NCBI GenBank assembly: GCA_022562475.1
Contig: JADFPD010000011.1
Location: 1-35,480, forward strand
Length of the DNA: 35,480 nucleotides
Direction: 5' to 3'
Origin: Chloroflexota bacterium
GTDB taxonomy: Bacteria > Chloroflexota > Dehalococcoidia > Lucifugimonadales > UBA3495
Shown: positions 15,997 through 23,983 of the stretch, one piece after another
Layout: every line of letters begins with the position of its first letter
How positions within the stretch are numbered: position 1 is the first letter of the stretch
Translations under genes and position numbers: made by a program
The notes under the pieces: model-generated
What the model was told of the DNA's origin: nothing
Database searches by the model: none
The model's input: the letters and a program-made list of their open reading frames with translations, nothing else

Positions 15997-16488
15997 CTAA
16001 CGGGGGTGTTCGCTTACGGTCTCGCGGTGGAGGAGTTCCAAAGCGTGGGGTATGACGGGCATCACCACGTCCAAGCACTCTTGGACTCCCTTGGTACTGC
16101 CCGGCAGCGTAATTATCAGGGTATTGCCCCGTATGCCGGTCACCGAACGGCTGATCATGGCCATCGGCGTAAACTCCAATGTCTTGGCCCTCATGGCTTC
16201 CGCCATACCGGGCACCTCTTTGTCCAGTATGGCCAAGCAGGCCTCGGGAGTAACGTCATACCGCCCCAGTCCCGTGCCGCCGGTGGTCACGATCAGGTCC
16301 ACGTCGTCAGAGTCGGCCCATTCGGCCAGCTTCGCTGAGATGGTGTCCTTATCGTCGCTCACGATCTCATAGCGGACCACCTGGAATTCATCACCTTCCA
16401 GCTGGTCTTTGATGGCTTGGCCGCTGCTGTCGTCCCGCTTTCCCTGAGACCCCGATGTGCTGACCGTTAGCACCGCTAATCCAAACAT
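15997..16488 (-). CDS. MogA/MoaB family molybdopterin biosynthesis protein
   Basis: The protein (163 residues from ATG 16488) has the MoCF-binding fold: LAVLTVSTSGSQGKRDDSSG at the N-terminus, DLIVTTGGTGLGRYDVTPEA (molybdopterin-binding GGTG and TPE) and TLIITLPGSTKGVQECLDVV. MogA/MoaB proteins adenylylate molybdopterin before molybdenum insertion. The GTG at 16515 opens a longer frame, but GGAGG five bases before ATG 16488 decides for the shorter form, whose first strand aligns with the family. No other molybdenum-cofactor gene lies nearby. It is divergent from the HIT gene and 39 bp upstream of the small cytochrome-like gene. Confidence 0.93.
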   Translation of the reverse strand: MFGLAVLTVSTSGSQGKRDDSSGQAIKDQLEGDEFQVVRYEIVSDDKDTISAKLAEWADSDDVDLIVTTGGTGLGRYDVTPEACLAILDKEVPGMAEAMRAKTLEFTPMAMISRSVTGIRGNTLIITLPGSTKGVQECLDVVMPVIPHALELLHRETVSEHPR

Positions 16489-16579
16489 GGCGCCCTCCGC
16501 GGAAAATGATACCACAGGCAGCGCTTAAGCCTGGGCGCGCCTGGATCACCTGACCCTTGCTTGTTTCAATTCAGTCTCG

Positions 16580-16608
16580 TTGACAAGAAAAAGGGGGCAA
16601 ACTATAGT
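16580..16608 (+). promoter_or_regulatory. strong sigma70 promoter of the HIT-crotonase unit
   Basis: TTGACA (16580-16585), 17-bp spacer, TATAGT (16603-16608): 6/6 and 5/6 to consensus. Transcription would begin near 16615, about 32 nt before the TTG start of the HIT gene. Confidence 0.75.
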
Positions 16609-16646
16609 CTCAAAGCGAGCCGCCAAACTATGAGGACCAACTGCTC

Positions 16647-16982
16647 TTGAGTTCAGACCCCAACTGCATATTCTGCCGAATCTCCCAAGGCCAAGAACCT
16701 GCCAAGTACCGCTATCTGGATAACGAGCTGATGGTCATCGTAAACAAGCTTACCTGGGTCCCTTTGATGCTGCTGGTAATGCCCCGCGAGCACATGAGCC
16801 AGATCCAGGTGTGGAGCAGCGGCCTGTTGGTCCGCATGGGTAATTTGGCGGTGGACATGGGCGCGATGTACTCTCCCAACGGCTTCCGGATACTCTCCAA
16901 TTTCGGTCCCGACGGCATGCAGAGCCAGAGCCACGGTCACATCCATGTGATCGGCGGAACAAATCTGGGGCCGTACGCGTAA
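16647..16982 (+). CDS. HIT-family nucleotide hydrolase/transferase
   Basis: The 111-residue protein is a compact HIT-domain protein. It begins SSDPNCIFCRISQGQEP, with the CxxC pair typical of HINT-like members, and ends with the histidine triad SHGHIHVIGG (HxHxHx). HIT proteins hydrolyse or transfer NMP groups from dinucleotides or nucleoside phosphoramidates; the middle His is the nucleophile. The start is TTG at 16647: GAGGA lies ten bases upstream, and the only nearby ATG (16630) is out of frame and stops after six codons. Second gene of the unit is the crotonase, 71 bp on. Confidence 0.9.
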   Translation: MSSDPNCIFCRISQGQEPAKYRYLDNELMVIVNKLTWVPLMLLVMPREHMSQIQVWSSGLLVRMGNLAVDMGAMYSPNGFRILSNFGPDGMQSQSHGHIHVIGGTNLGPYA

Positions 16983-17053
16983 GGCAGCATTCGGCCTTGA
17001 TCCGATCGCGGTGGCCGGGGCGTCAAATATCATTCCATCTAGGAGCAACAATC

Positions 17054-17830
17054 TTGGCTGAGACAATTATCTACGAGAAGCAGGGCAACATCGTCACGAT
17101 GACCCTCAACCGGCCGGACTCTTTGAACGCCATCAACCGGCTGCTGCGGAAGGAACTGGGGGAGGCCCTAGTTGAGTTCGACGCCGACCCCGAGGCCTAC
17201 GTCGCCATCATCACCGGCGCCGGCCGGGCCTTTTGCTCGGGACGGGACCTGAAGGAAAGGGCTGAAGACAACGCCAAGGGCGTGCAGGTGGACGCGTCCC
17301 ACAGTATGACCAAGGAGAGTCCCTTCATGTGGCCCCGGACCTGGAAGCCGTTGATCGCGGCAGTGAACGGTTTTGCCCTGGCCGGCGGTTGGTCCATCGC
17401 CCAGATGTGCGACCTGCGTATCGCGTCCGAGGAAGCCAAACTGGGTATATCCGAGACAAGGTGGAGCCTGCTGCCTCCCTTCGGCACCATCCTGCCCAAG
17501 CAGATGAACCTCGCCGCGGTGCTGGAACTTGTCTTGACCGCCCAGCCGGTGACCGCCCAACGGGCCTACGACATGGGTTTCCTGAACAAGGTGGTGCCTG
17601 CCGGAGACCTGATGGAAGAAGCCATGGCCATGGCCCAGCAGATCGCGGACAACGCTCCTTTGGCCGTCCAGACCTTTAAAGAGCTGGCCTACCGGGGCCT
17701 GAACATGTCCAACCAAGACATTTCAGCATTGACCTACCAGATGTACGACGCCCTGCTCCTCACCGAAGACTCCAAAGAGGGCCCCAAAGCCTTCGCCGAG
17801 AAACGAAAACCCCAGTGGAAGGGGCGGTAA
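17054..17830 (+). CDS. enoyl-CoA hydratase/isomerase (crotonase) family protein
   Basis: The 258-residue protein has LNRPDSLNAINRLLRKEL near the N-terminus, the oxyanion-hole segment GAGRAFCSGRDLKE (about residues 54-67) and VNGFALAGGWSIAQMCDLRIAS (about 103-124). In standard enoyl-CoA hydratases the last segment carries a catalytic Glu (GGGCE, Glu144 of rat mitochondrial enzyme); here that position is Ser114 (GGWSIAQ), while the second Glu (GISE) is kept. The protein may therefore be an isomerase or another crotonase activity instead of a hydratase. The start TTG at 17054 has AGGAG eight bases upstream; the ATG at 16997 would add 19 atypical residues. A perfect terminator follows. Confidence 0.9.
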   Translation: MAETIIYEKQGNIVTMTLNRPDSLNAINRLLRKELGEALVEFDADPEAYVAIITGAGRAFCSGRDLKERAEDNAKGVQVDASHSMTKESPFMWPRTWKPLIAAVNGFALAGGWSIAQMCDLRIASEEAKLGISETRWSLLPPFGTILPKQMNLAAVLELVLTAQPVTAQRAYDMGFLNKVVPAGDLMEEAMAMAQQIADNAPLAVQTFKELAYRGLNMSNQDISALTYQMYDALLLTEDSKEGPKAFAEKRKPQWKGR

Positions 17831-17854
17831 GCTTAGCCCCGTAAGCGGCCTAGC

Positions 17855-17889
17855 AAAACCCCCTCTCCATTAAGGAGAGGGGGTTTTTT
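17855..17889 (+). terminator. bidirectional intrinsic terminator
   Basis: AAAACCCCCTCTCC (17855-17868), loop ATTAA, GGAGAGGGGGTTTT (17874-17887), then TT: a perfect 14-bp stem with a T-tract. The A-run on the left side gives a T-run on the minus strand, so it can serve both the crotonase gene and the convergent acyl-CoA dehydrogenase gene. Confidence 0.93.
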
Positions 17890-17969
17890 GCCATTCCGGT
17901 GAAGGCCCGAATGACGGCACTTACTCGCAGAGGGGCCGCTATGGAGTGAGCAGACCGGATCCAACAATC

Positions 17970-19133
17970 TTACAGTTGATACTCCGGCAACCGGAGCAGT
18001 TGTTTGGCTATTACCAGCCGCATGATCTCGTTGGTGCCCTCGCCGATGACCATCAGAGGAGCGTCCCGGTAGTAGCGCTCCACCGGCAGGTCCTTGATGA
18101 ACCCGGCCCCGCCGTGGATACGCATCGAATCCATGGCCACTTCCAAACAGACCTCGCTGGCGAATAACTTGGCCATGCCCGATTCCAGGTCCACCCTCTG
18201 GCCGGTGTCCTTCTTGGCTGCCGCATCGTAGACCAACAACCGGGCGGCTTGAATCTTGGTGGCCATGTCGGCCAATTTGAGTTGTATCGCCTGATGCTGG
18301 GAGATGGGCTTGCCGAAGGTCTCCCGCTGCTGGGAATATTTGATGGCGGCTTCAAAGGCGGCTTGGGCCACGCCGACGGCCCGGGCGGCGATGTTGATGC
18401 GGCCGGTCTCCAGTCCGCTCATGACCATACCGAACCCGGCGCCCTCTTTGCCCCCGATCAAGTTGTCCTCTGGGACCGCGAAGTTATCGAAGATCAACTC
18501 GGAGGTGTCCAGGCCCCTATAGCCCATCTTGTCCATGTCCCGGCCCACCTCGAAGCCGGGGCCGCCCTTCTCCACCACGAAGCAGCTGATCCCTTTGTGC
18601 CTGGGTACCATGTCCGGGTCGGTGCGGGCCAACAGGCAGAACATGTCGCCATAGCGCCCGTTGGTGATGAACATCTTGGTGCCGTTTATTATGTATTCCT
18701 CACCGTCCTTTGTAGCCGTGGTCCGCAGGTTGGCCATATCTGTTCCGCCGGTGGGCTCGGTGAGCGCCAGTCCGCCCCGCTTGCGCCCCGAAGCCAGGTC
18801 GGGCAGGAACCGTTGCTTCTGCTCCTCGGTGCCGTAATGGGTTAGCACGTAAGTCAGGATGTGGTGGGTCCCGATGGCCCCGCTCAGGGTCATGAATCCC
18901 TTGCTGATTTCCTCGAAGATCGAGGCGAAGGTAGTGTAATCCAACCCCATGCCGCCATATTCCTCGGGCACCGTGATGCCGAAAAGACCCAACTCCTTCA
19001 TGCGGTCGATGAGGTCGTGGGGCACCGTGTCGTCGCGGTCGTGTTGGGCGGCCACCGGCTCCACTTCCCGCCGCACGAAGTCACGGACCATATTCACGAT
19101 CTGGGCTCGGGCCTCGGGGGGTGTAGTCGGCAA
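17970..19133 (-). CDS. acyl-CoA dehydrogenase
   Basis: The 387-residue flavoenzyme has the family pattern: GITVPEEYGGMGLDY (about residues 53-67), the FAD-binding LTEPTGGTDMANLRTTA and IINGTKMFITNGRYGDMFCLL, the KMGYRGLDTSEL substrate loop, and the C-terminal IHGGAGFIKDLPVERYYRDA...GEGTNEIMRLVIA. Glu365 in GEGTNE is at the catalytic-base position. It oxidises acyl-CoA to enoyl-CoA and passes electrons to ETF. Chain length is not predictable. The start is TTG, with AAGGAG six bases upstream. It faces the crotonase across a shared terminator. Its own promoter candidate lies at 19173-19201. Confidence 0.95.
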   Translation of the reverse strand: MPTTPPEARAQIVNMVRDFVRREVEPVAAQHDRDDTVPHDLIDRMKELGLFGITVPEEYGGMGLDYTTFASIFEEISKGFMTLSGAIGTHHILTYVLTHYGTEEQKQRFLPDLASGRKRGGLALTEPTGGTDMANLRTTATKDGEEYIINGTKMFITNGRYGDMFCLLARTDPDMVPRHKGISCFVVEKGGPGFEVGRDMDKMGYRGLDTSELIFDNFAVPEDNLIGGKEGAGFGMVMSGLETGRINIAARAVGVAQAAFEAAIKYSQQRETFGKPISQHQAIQLKLADMATKIQAARLLVYDAAAKKDTGQRVDLESGMAKLFASEVCLEVAMDSMRIHGGAGFIKDLPVERYYRDAPLMVIGEGTNEIMRLVIAKQLLRLPEYQL

Positions 19134-19172
19134 CTGAAACTCCTTGTTCTTCGGGAAATAGACTTGGTACGC

Positions 19173-19201
19173 AGTCTATCTCAGGGTCAAAACAGGGTCA
19201 A
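19173..19201 (-). promoter_or_regulatory. candidate promoter of the acyl-CoA dehydrogenase gene, with direct repeats
   Basis: On the minus strand TTGACC (19201-19196), 17 bp, TAGACT (19178-19173). The plus strand shows AGGGTCAA twice (19183-19190, 19194-19201) and a third imperfect copy AAGGTCGA (19205-19212), all at 11-bp steps, so the repeats lie on one face of the helix and could be a regulator site. Confidence 0.4.
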
Positions 19202-19221
19202 GATAAGGTCGAACGTACGAA

Positions 19222-19251
19222 GACGGCGCCCACCTCTAAGCGGACGCCGTC
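19222..19251. repeat. GC-rich stem-loop downstream of ppdK
   Basis: GACGGCG (19222-19228) and CGCCGTC (19245-19251) pair perfectly over a 16-nt loop, 30 bp after the PPDK stop. No T-tract follows, so a terminator role is only tentative. Confidence 0.35.
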
Positions 19252-19280
19252 GATTTCATCAAAGAGGGAGTTGCGGAGGT

Positions 19281-22037
19281 CTAACTATCGGCAAGGGCCG
19301 CCTGGGCCGCCGCCAACCGCGCCACCGGCACCCGGAAGGGCGAGCAGCTCACATAATCGAGCCCGGCCTCGTGGCAGAACACCACGCTGGCTGGGTCTCC
19401 ACCGTGTTCGCCGCAGATGCCGATCTCAAGGTTGGGCCTCTCCCTTCGTCCAGCTTCCACTGCCATCTTGACCAACACCCCTACGCCATGAGGGTCGATG
19501 GAAGCAAACGGGTCATTGGGCAGGATGCCCCGGTCGATATACGACCGGAGGAACTTGGCCTCGGCGTCGTCCCGGCTGAACCCAAAGACCATCTGGGTCA
19601 GGTCATTAGTGCCGAAGCTGAAGAACTCCGATTCCTTGGCGATCTCACCGGCGGTCAGCGCGGCCCGGGGTGTCTCGATCATGGTGCCGAATTTGTAGTG
19701 GACTTTGACGTCGAGGCGTTCCTGCACCTGGGATGCCACCAGGCTCAGGTCCTCCCGCAGCCGGTGCATCTCCTCCACATCCACGGTCAGTGGGACCATG
19801 ATTTCCGGACTTACATCCAGGCCCTCTTTCACCAGAAGGGCGCCGGCGGTGATGATGGCCTCCACCTGCATCCGGTAGATGGCCGGGAAGCTCAGACCCA
19901 ACCGGCAACCGCGGTGTCCCAGCATGGGGTTAGATTCCCGTAGCGAGTCCACCAGGTGCAAGAAGGTCTCTTTTTCCTCCAAGTCGGCCAGGGGCGCGCC
20001 GACATGGCGAAGCTCCAACAGTTCGATCAACAAAGTTTCATACGGTGGCAGAAATTCGTGGAGCGGAGCGTCCAGCAGGCGGATGATCACCGGCCGGGCG
20101 CCCATGACCCGCAGGATCCCGCCGAAATCATCCGTCTGAAGCTCCCGGACCTGGTCCAAGGCTTCGTAAAAGTCCTTTACCGCCTGGGGGGCATCGGCTT
20201 CATTCTCCGCCCGGAATACCCGATCGTTGTTTTCCGTGCGCCAGGCCTCGGCGGCCTCGGCATTAAGCAGCATCTGGCGGACCGACGGCAACCGTTGGGG
20301 GTCCAAGAACATGTGCTCAGTGCGGCAGAGGCCGATGCCTTCGGCGCCCATGATCAAGGCCTGGGTGGCGTCTGACGGAGTATCCGCGTTGGCCATGACG
20401 CCCAGTTTGCGGGTCTGGTCGGCCCAACGCAGCAGCTCGTTGGCCTCCGGTAGGTCTTCCAGGCTAGGACTGACGGTTTCCAACTCACCCAGATAGACCG
20501 ACCCTGAGGCCCCATCCATACTGATGAGTTCGCCTTCATGGACAGTCTTCTCTCCGGCCGTGAACAGACCGGCATCCAAGTCGACCTGTATCCCCTCGCA
20601 ACCGACGATGCAGGGCTTGCCCAGCCCTCTGGTCACCACCGCCGCGTGGCTGGTCACCCCGCCGCGGCTGGTCACGACGCCCACGGCCGCCGTGATTCCG
20701 TGGATATCGTCGGGCTTGGTCTCAGGGCGCACCAAGATCACCGCCACGCCGGCGGCGGCCAACTGGGCGGCTTTGGTGGCGTCGAAACAAACGGTCCCCG
20801 AGGCAGCGCCGGGGGAAGCGGGGGCGCCTCGCGCCAGGAATCTCTCCTCTAAGACATCTTTCGACAGCTCGTCCGAGAACTGGGGTACCAGCAAGTGGGA
20901 TATCTCTTCGGCATCGACCCTTAGCAGGGCCTGGGCTTGGCTGATCAGGCCCTCATTGGCCATATCCACCGCCGTCCTCACCGCTGCCAAGGGGGTGCGC
21001 TTGGCGGTGCGGGTCTGCAGCAAAAAGAGGCGGGAGTTCTCGATCGTGAACTCCACGTCTTGCATATCGGAATAATGGATTTCCAGGTTCTTGGCCAGGT
21101 CCATCAATTGGCCGTAGCACTCCGGCAAGACATCCTCGAGACTGGCGATAGGTTCCGGGGTGCGCACCCCGGCCACCACATCCTCGCCCTGGGCGTTGGT
21201 CAGGAACTCGCCGTAGACCTGCGCCTTGCCGGTGGAGGGGTCACGGGTGAATAGCACTCCGGTCCCGCTGCTGGGGCCCAGATTGCCGAAGACCATCGCC
21301 ATGATGGTCACTGCGGTGCCCATATCGTGGTCGATCTTGTTGTGGTCGCGGTAGAAGATGGCCCGGGGGGTGTTCCAACTTCGGAACACTGCCTCTACGG
21401 CGGCCATCAGTTGTTCCCAAGGGTCCGTGGGTGGCTCGGACCCGGAGGCTTCTCTTGTAACCTTCTTGAATTCGGCCACCAAGTCCCGCAACTGGTCTGC
21501 AGTTAATTGGTGGTCCAGAGTTACTCCCGCCTTTTTCTTATGTTCCGCCAAGACCGTTTCGAAGGTCTCGGGGTCCACGTTCATCACCACTTCCGAGTAG
21601 ATCTGGATGAAGCGGCGGTAGGCGTCGTAGGCTGGGCGCGGGTCGCCCATCATGGAGGCCAGCCCCTCGACTATCTGATCGTTGATACCCAGGTTCAAGA
21701 TGGTGTCCATCATTCCCGGCATGGAGATTCGCGCCCCGGAGCGCACGGACACCAAAAGAGGACTTGAGGTCGAGCCGAAGTTGCGGCCGATGGACCTTTC
21801 CAGTTGCTGGATATTGTCTTTGATCGACTCTTCGAGCCCTCTGGGCAGAGTCTGGTTCTTGGTCAGGTAGTCCCGGCACGCCTGTGTGGATATAACAAAA
21901 CCTGGTGGGACCGGCAGCCCCAACCGGACCATTTCACAAAGGTTGCTCCCCTTGCCCCCAAGGACGTCTGCCATCGAGGCGTTTCCCTCGTCAAACCGGT
22001 AAACAAGCTTCACAGTTTGTGGCGCCTCTATCGTCAT
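19281..22037 (-). CDS. ppdK: pyruvate, phosphate dikinase
   Basis: This 918-residue enzyme (from ATG 22037) interconverts pyruvate + ATP + Pi and PEP + AMP + PPi. The N-terminal nucleotide-binding part starts YRFDEGNASMADVLGGKGSNLCEM and contains RSGARISMPGMMDTILNLG. The central swivelling domain has the phospho-histidine loop GGVTSHAAVVTRG. The C-terminal PEP/pyruvate barrel ends with FSFGTNDLTQMVFGFSRDDAE and CGEHGGDP...CSPFRVPVARLAAAQA, including the catalytic Cys. The length is typical. GGAGG eight bases before ATG 22037 favours that start over the longer frame (22112), which adds 25 unconserved residues. It could act in gluconeogenesis or PPi-linked glycolysis. Confidence 0.97.
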   Translation of the reverse strand: MTIEAPQTVKLVYRFDEGNASMADVLGGKGSNLCEMVRLGLPVPPGFVISTQACRDYLTKNQTLPRGLEESIKDNIQQLERSIGRNFGSTSSPLLVSVRSGARISMPGMMDTILNLGINDQIVEGLASMMGDPRPAYDAYRRFIQIYSEVVMNVDPETFETVLAEHKKKAGVTLDHQLTADQLRDLVAEFKKVTREASGSEPPTDPWEQLMAAVEAVFRSWNTPRAIFYRDHNKIDHDMGTAVTIMAMVFGNLGPSSGTGVLFTRDPSTGKAQVYGEFLTNAQGEDVVAGVRTPEPIASLEDVLPECYGQLMDLAKNLEIHYSDMQDVEFTIENSRLFLLQTRTAKRTPLAAVRTAVDMANEGLISQAQALLRVDAEEISHLLVPQFSDELSKDVLEERFLARGAPASPGAASGTVCFDATKAAQLAAAGVAVILVRPETKPDDIHGITAAVGVVTSRGGVTSHAAVVTRGLGKPCIVGCEGIQVDLDAGLFTAGEKTVHEGELISMDGASGSVYLGELETVSPSLEDLPEANELLRWADQTRKLGVMANADTPSDATQALIMGAEGIGLCRTEHMFLDPQRLPSVRQMLLNAEAAEAWRTENNDRVFRAENEADAPQAVKDFYEALDQVRELQTDDFGGILRVMGARPVIIRLLDAPLHEFLPPYETLLIELLELRHVGAPLADLEEKETFLHLVDSLRESNPMLGHRGCRLGLSFPAIYRMQVEAIITAGALLVKEGLDVSPEIMVPLTVDVEEMHRLREDLSLVASQVQERLDVKVHYKFGTMIETPRAALTAGEIAKESEFFSFGTNDLTQMVFGFSRDDAEAKFLRSYIDRGILPNDPFASIDPHGVGVLVKMAVEAGRRERPNLEIGICGEHGGDPASVVFCHEAGLDYVSCSPFRVPVARLAAAQAALADS

Positions 22038-22242
22038 GGGCACTTCCTCCCATCGGCCTATGCCCTTCCGGGCTTTCGGTCCCCCGTGGCCAGAATACCG
22101 GCCCTGACCCAACCACCGGACTATATAACGGACGCAAAGATTAAATCAACTTATCAAGAAAAGATAAATGGCCAAAATTTACGCCTAGTCGTTACGATAT
22201 GCGTAGATATTCGGCCATATTCTCATTTATCCGTTGGAGTTT

Positions 22243-22269
22243 GCCGGGCGTTACACTAGTCCGCCCGGC
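22243..22269. repeat. GC-rich inverted repeat after the aldo/keto reductase gene
   Basis: GCCGGGCG (22243-22250) and CGCCCGGC (22262-22269) are perfectly complementary over an 11-nt spacer, 25 bp past the reductase stop. No U-tract follows on minus. The remaining 22038-22242 stretch is AT-rich and must hold the ppdK promoter, but no box pair was convincing. Confidence 0.4.
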
Positions 22270-22294
22270 GCATTCAGGTTGTCATAACAGCCGT

Positions 22295-23299
22295 TTAAAT
22301 CTCGCGGAATTGGGGTTCAGGTTCCGCGATGTCAAAACCATGTTCCCACAGCTCGTCCAACTTCGCCTGCTCCTCGTCGGTGATCTCGGGAGTGTCCAAT
22401 GCGCCGGTGTACTCTTTGAGTTCGGATAGGTTGGTCAAGTTGGGCAGCACAGAGATGATGCCCGGCTGTTTCAACACGAACTGTATGGCCGATTGCGCCA
22501 TGGTCCTCGTGTCTTCTTGCACCAAGAACCGTACCCGGTCGACCTTCCGCATGGCCTCTTCCAACCACTCATGCTTGCGGTGGGCCCGGTGGTCATCGGC
22601 GTCGAAGGTTGGCAGGCCGTGGTCGAACTCCCCGGTGAGGGTGTTGGACGCGTGGGGCACCCGCGACAGTAGGCCGACGTCATTCTCTTCGGCCAGTTTT
22701 ATGAAGTGCTTGGCCGGGTCTTGCTCTAGGATGTTGTAGATGATTTGCGTGCTTTTCACTTGGCGCTCGGCGATGGAATATTCCCCCTCTTCGAGCCACC
22801 CGATATCCGGACCTATCGCAACGCCGTAGTAGCGTATCTTTCCTTCAAACTGGAGTTGCTCCAGGGTCTCAAATAGCTCGTCCTTTTCCAAGTCGGCCAA
22901 TTTGATGTTGTGCGCTTGGTAGAGGTCGATATAATCGGTGCCCAAGCGGCGAAGGCTTTGCTCGCAGGCGTATTTCACGAACTCCCGGTCGAACTTCTGC
23001 GCCCGTTCCTTATGGCCCTCTCTAGGCTTCGGGTCATAGATGTCGTAGCCGAACTTGGTGGCGATGATGATTTCATTGCGTTTGTGGCCAAGCACCGAGG
23101 CTAGAATCTCTTCACCAAAACCGTCGCCATAGGTGTCGGCGGTGTCGAAGAAGTTGATCCCGGCTTCTACGGCATTTTCCAAGAGCGCCGTTTTGTCGGC
23201 GTCTTCAATCTTGCCCCACCAGTTGGTGGCGATGGTCCAGACTCCGAACCCTACCTCGGACAAAACCAGGTCGGTGTGGGGCATGTTACGGAATTTCAT
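22295..23299 (-). CDS. aldo/keto reductase
   Basis: The 334-residue TIM-barrel oxidoreductase has the catalytic tetrad regions: INFFDTADTYGDG (Asp and Tyr, about residues 49-61), IIATKFGYD (Lys) and DLYQAHN (His). It belongs to the YajO/Tas/AKR12-like group of NADP-dependent reductases of sugar or small aldehydes. The C-terminal QFVLKQPGIISVLPNLTNLSEL matches the usual cofactor-binding end. The natural substrate is not predictable. It follows the transglutaminase-like gene by 19 bp, so the two, perhaps with the DUF1802 gene, form an operon. Confidence 0.93.
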   Translation of the reverse strand: MKFRNMPHTDLVLSEVGFGVWTIATNWWGKIEDADKTALLENAVEAGINFFDTADTYGDGFGEEILASVLGHKRNEIIIATKFGYDIYDPKPREGHKERAQKFDREFVKYACEQSLRRLGTDYIDLYQAHNIKLADLEKDELFETLEQLQFEGKIRYYGVAIGPDIGWLEEGEYSIAERQVKSTQIIYNILEQDPAKHFIKLAEENDVGLLSRVPHASNTLTGEFDHGLPTFDADDHRAHRKHEWLEEAMRKVDRVRFLVQEDTRTMAQSAIQFVLKQPGIISVLPNLTNLSELKEYTGALDTPEITDEEQAKLDELWEHGFDIAEPEPQFREI

Positions 23300-23318
23300 T
23301 ATTGCTACGTCCTTAAAT

Positions 23319-23924
23319 CTAAGAGGTGTACTTACTCAACCACTCGCCCATTCCAATGATGAACCGGTCCCGGTCATCGGATTGCGGGCCGCAGAATTTT
23401 TCGATCAATTCTTCTTTGAACCCCTGGGGGTCCCGGCCTTCAGGGACCTCGTAGGTCTCTATGGGATCACACCCCAGCATCATATCCTTTCCAGGCTGAA
23501 AATCGCTATTTACCGTCATACCCAACGGCGCCGCTTTGGCCGGCCAGGTCGCATCAACGGTCATCCAACCGGCATCGGTCTTTAGCCGGATGTAAGTATG
23601 AACGTCCGGCACCGGTCCCCGGGCCACCATTTCTTGTAAATTGGGGGGATAATCGGCCGTGGTCTCCTCGGTGAACCGGTGGGTGCACATGATTAACTTG
23701 GACTCCATTCCTTCTTCCTTGAAGATGCGGTCCAGTAGGTAATGTTTGCCGGAGCAGGTGCCCCGCCACTCCTGAATCACAGACTCGGGAGCCCTGGTGC
23801 TGGCGCGCCGGTAGGGCATGTCTCTCACCAGCGCGAAGGCGGCTGCGGCATCAACGGTCTGGCCCGGCTGGCCCAGTCCCCTTCTTCGGCTTTCTGCTTC
23901 CAACATGGAGAGCAACTTACCCAT
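23319..23924 (-). CDS. transglutaminase-like superfamily protein
   Basis: The 201-residue protein shows a Cys-His-Asp arrangement of the transglutaminase-like (papain-type) fold: Cys in WRGTCSGKHYLLDRIFKEEG (about residues 53-72), His in VPDVHTYIRLKTDAGWM and Asp in TVDATWP. Bacterial members include peptidases, amidases and arylamine-type acyltransferases; the substrate cannot be inferred. There is no signal peptide, so it is likely cytoplasmic. It starts at ATG 23924 with a weak ribosome site and lies between the DUF1802 gene (59 bp upstream) and the aldo/keto reductase (19 bp downstream). Confidence 0.8.
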   Translation of the reverse strand: MGKLLSMLEAESRRRGLGQPGQTVDAAAAFALVRDMPYRRASTRAPESVIQEWRGTCSGKHYLLDRIFKEEGMESKLIMCTHRFTEETTADYPPNLQEMVARGPVPDVHTYIRLKTDAGWMTVDATWPAKAAPLGMTVNSDFQPGKDMMLGCDPIETYEVPEGRDPQGFKEELIEKFCGPQSDDRDRFIIGMGEWLSKYTS

Positions 23925-23983
23925 CAGCCCATCTTACACGCTCGAACCGGCGCACCCGATGGGGCGCCCGAGCTTGATGGCGG

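Noticed and set aside
18861-19943. 360-aa plus-strand ORF across the acyl-CoA dehydrogenase/PPDK junction
   Set aside because: Antisense to two well-supported genes and to the promoter between them; the translation has no recognisable domain.
22038-22242. Possible ppdK promoter, TTGATT with TATATA
   Set aside because: The boxes match poorly and the spacer is 16 bp; too weak to list as a site.
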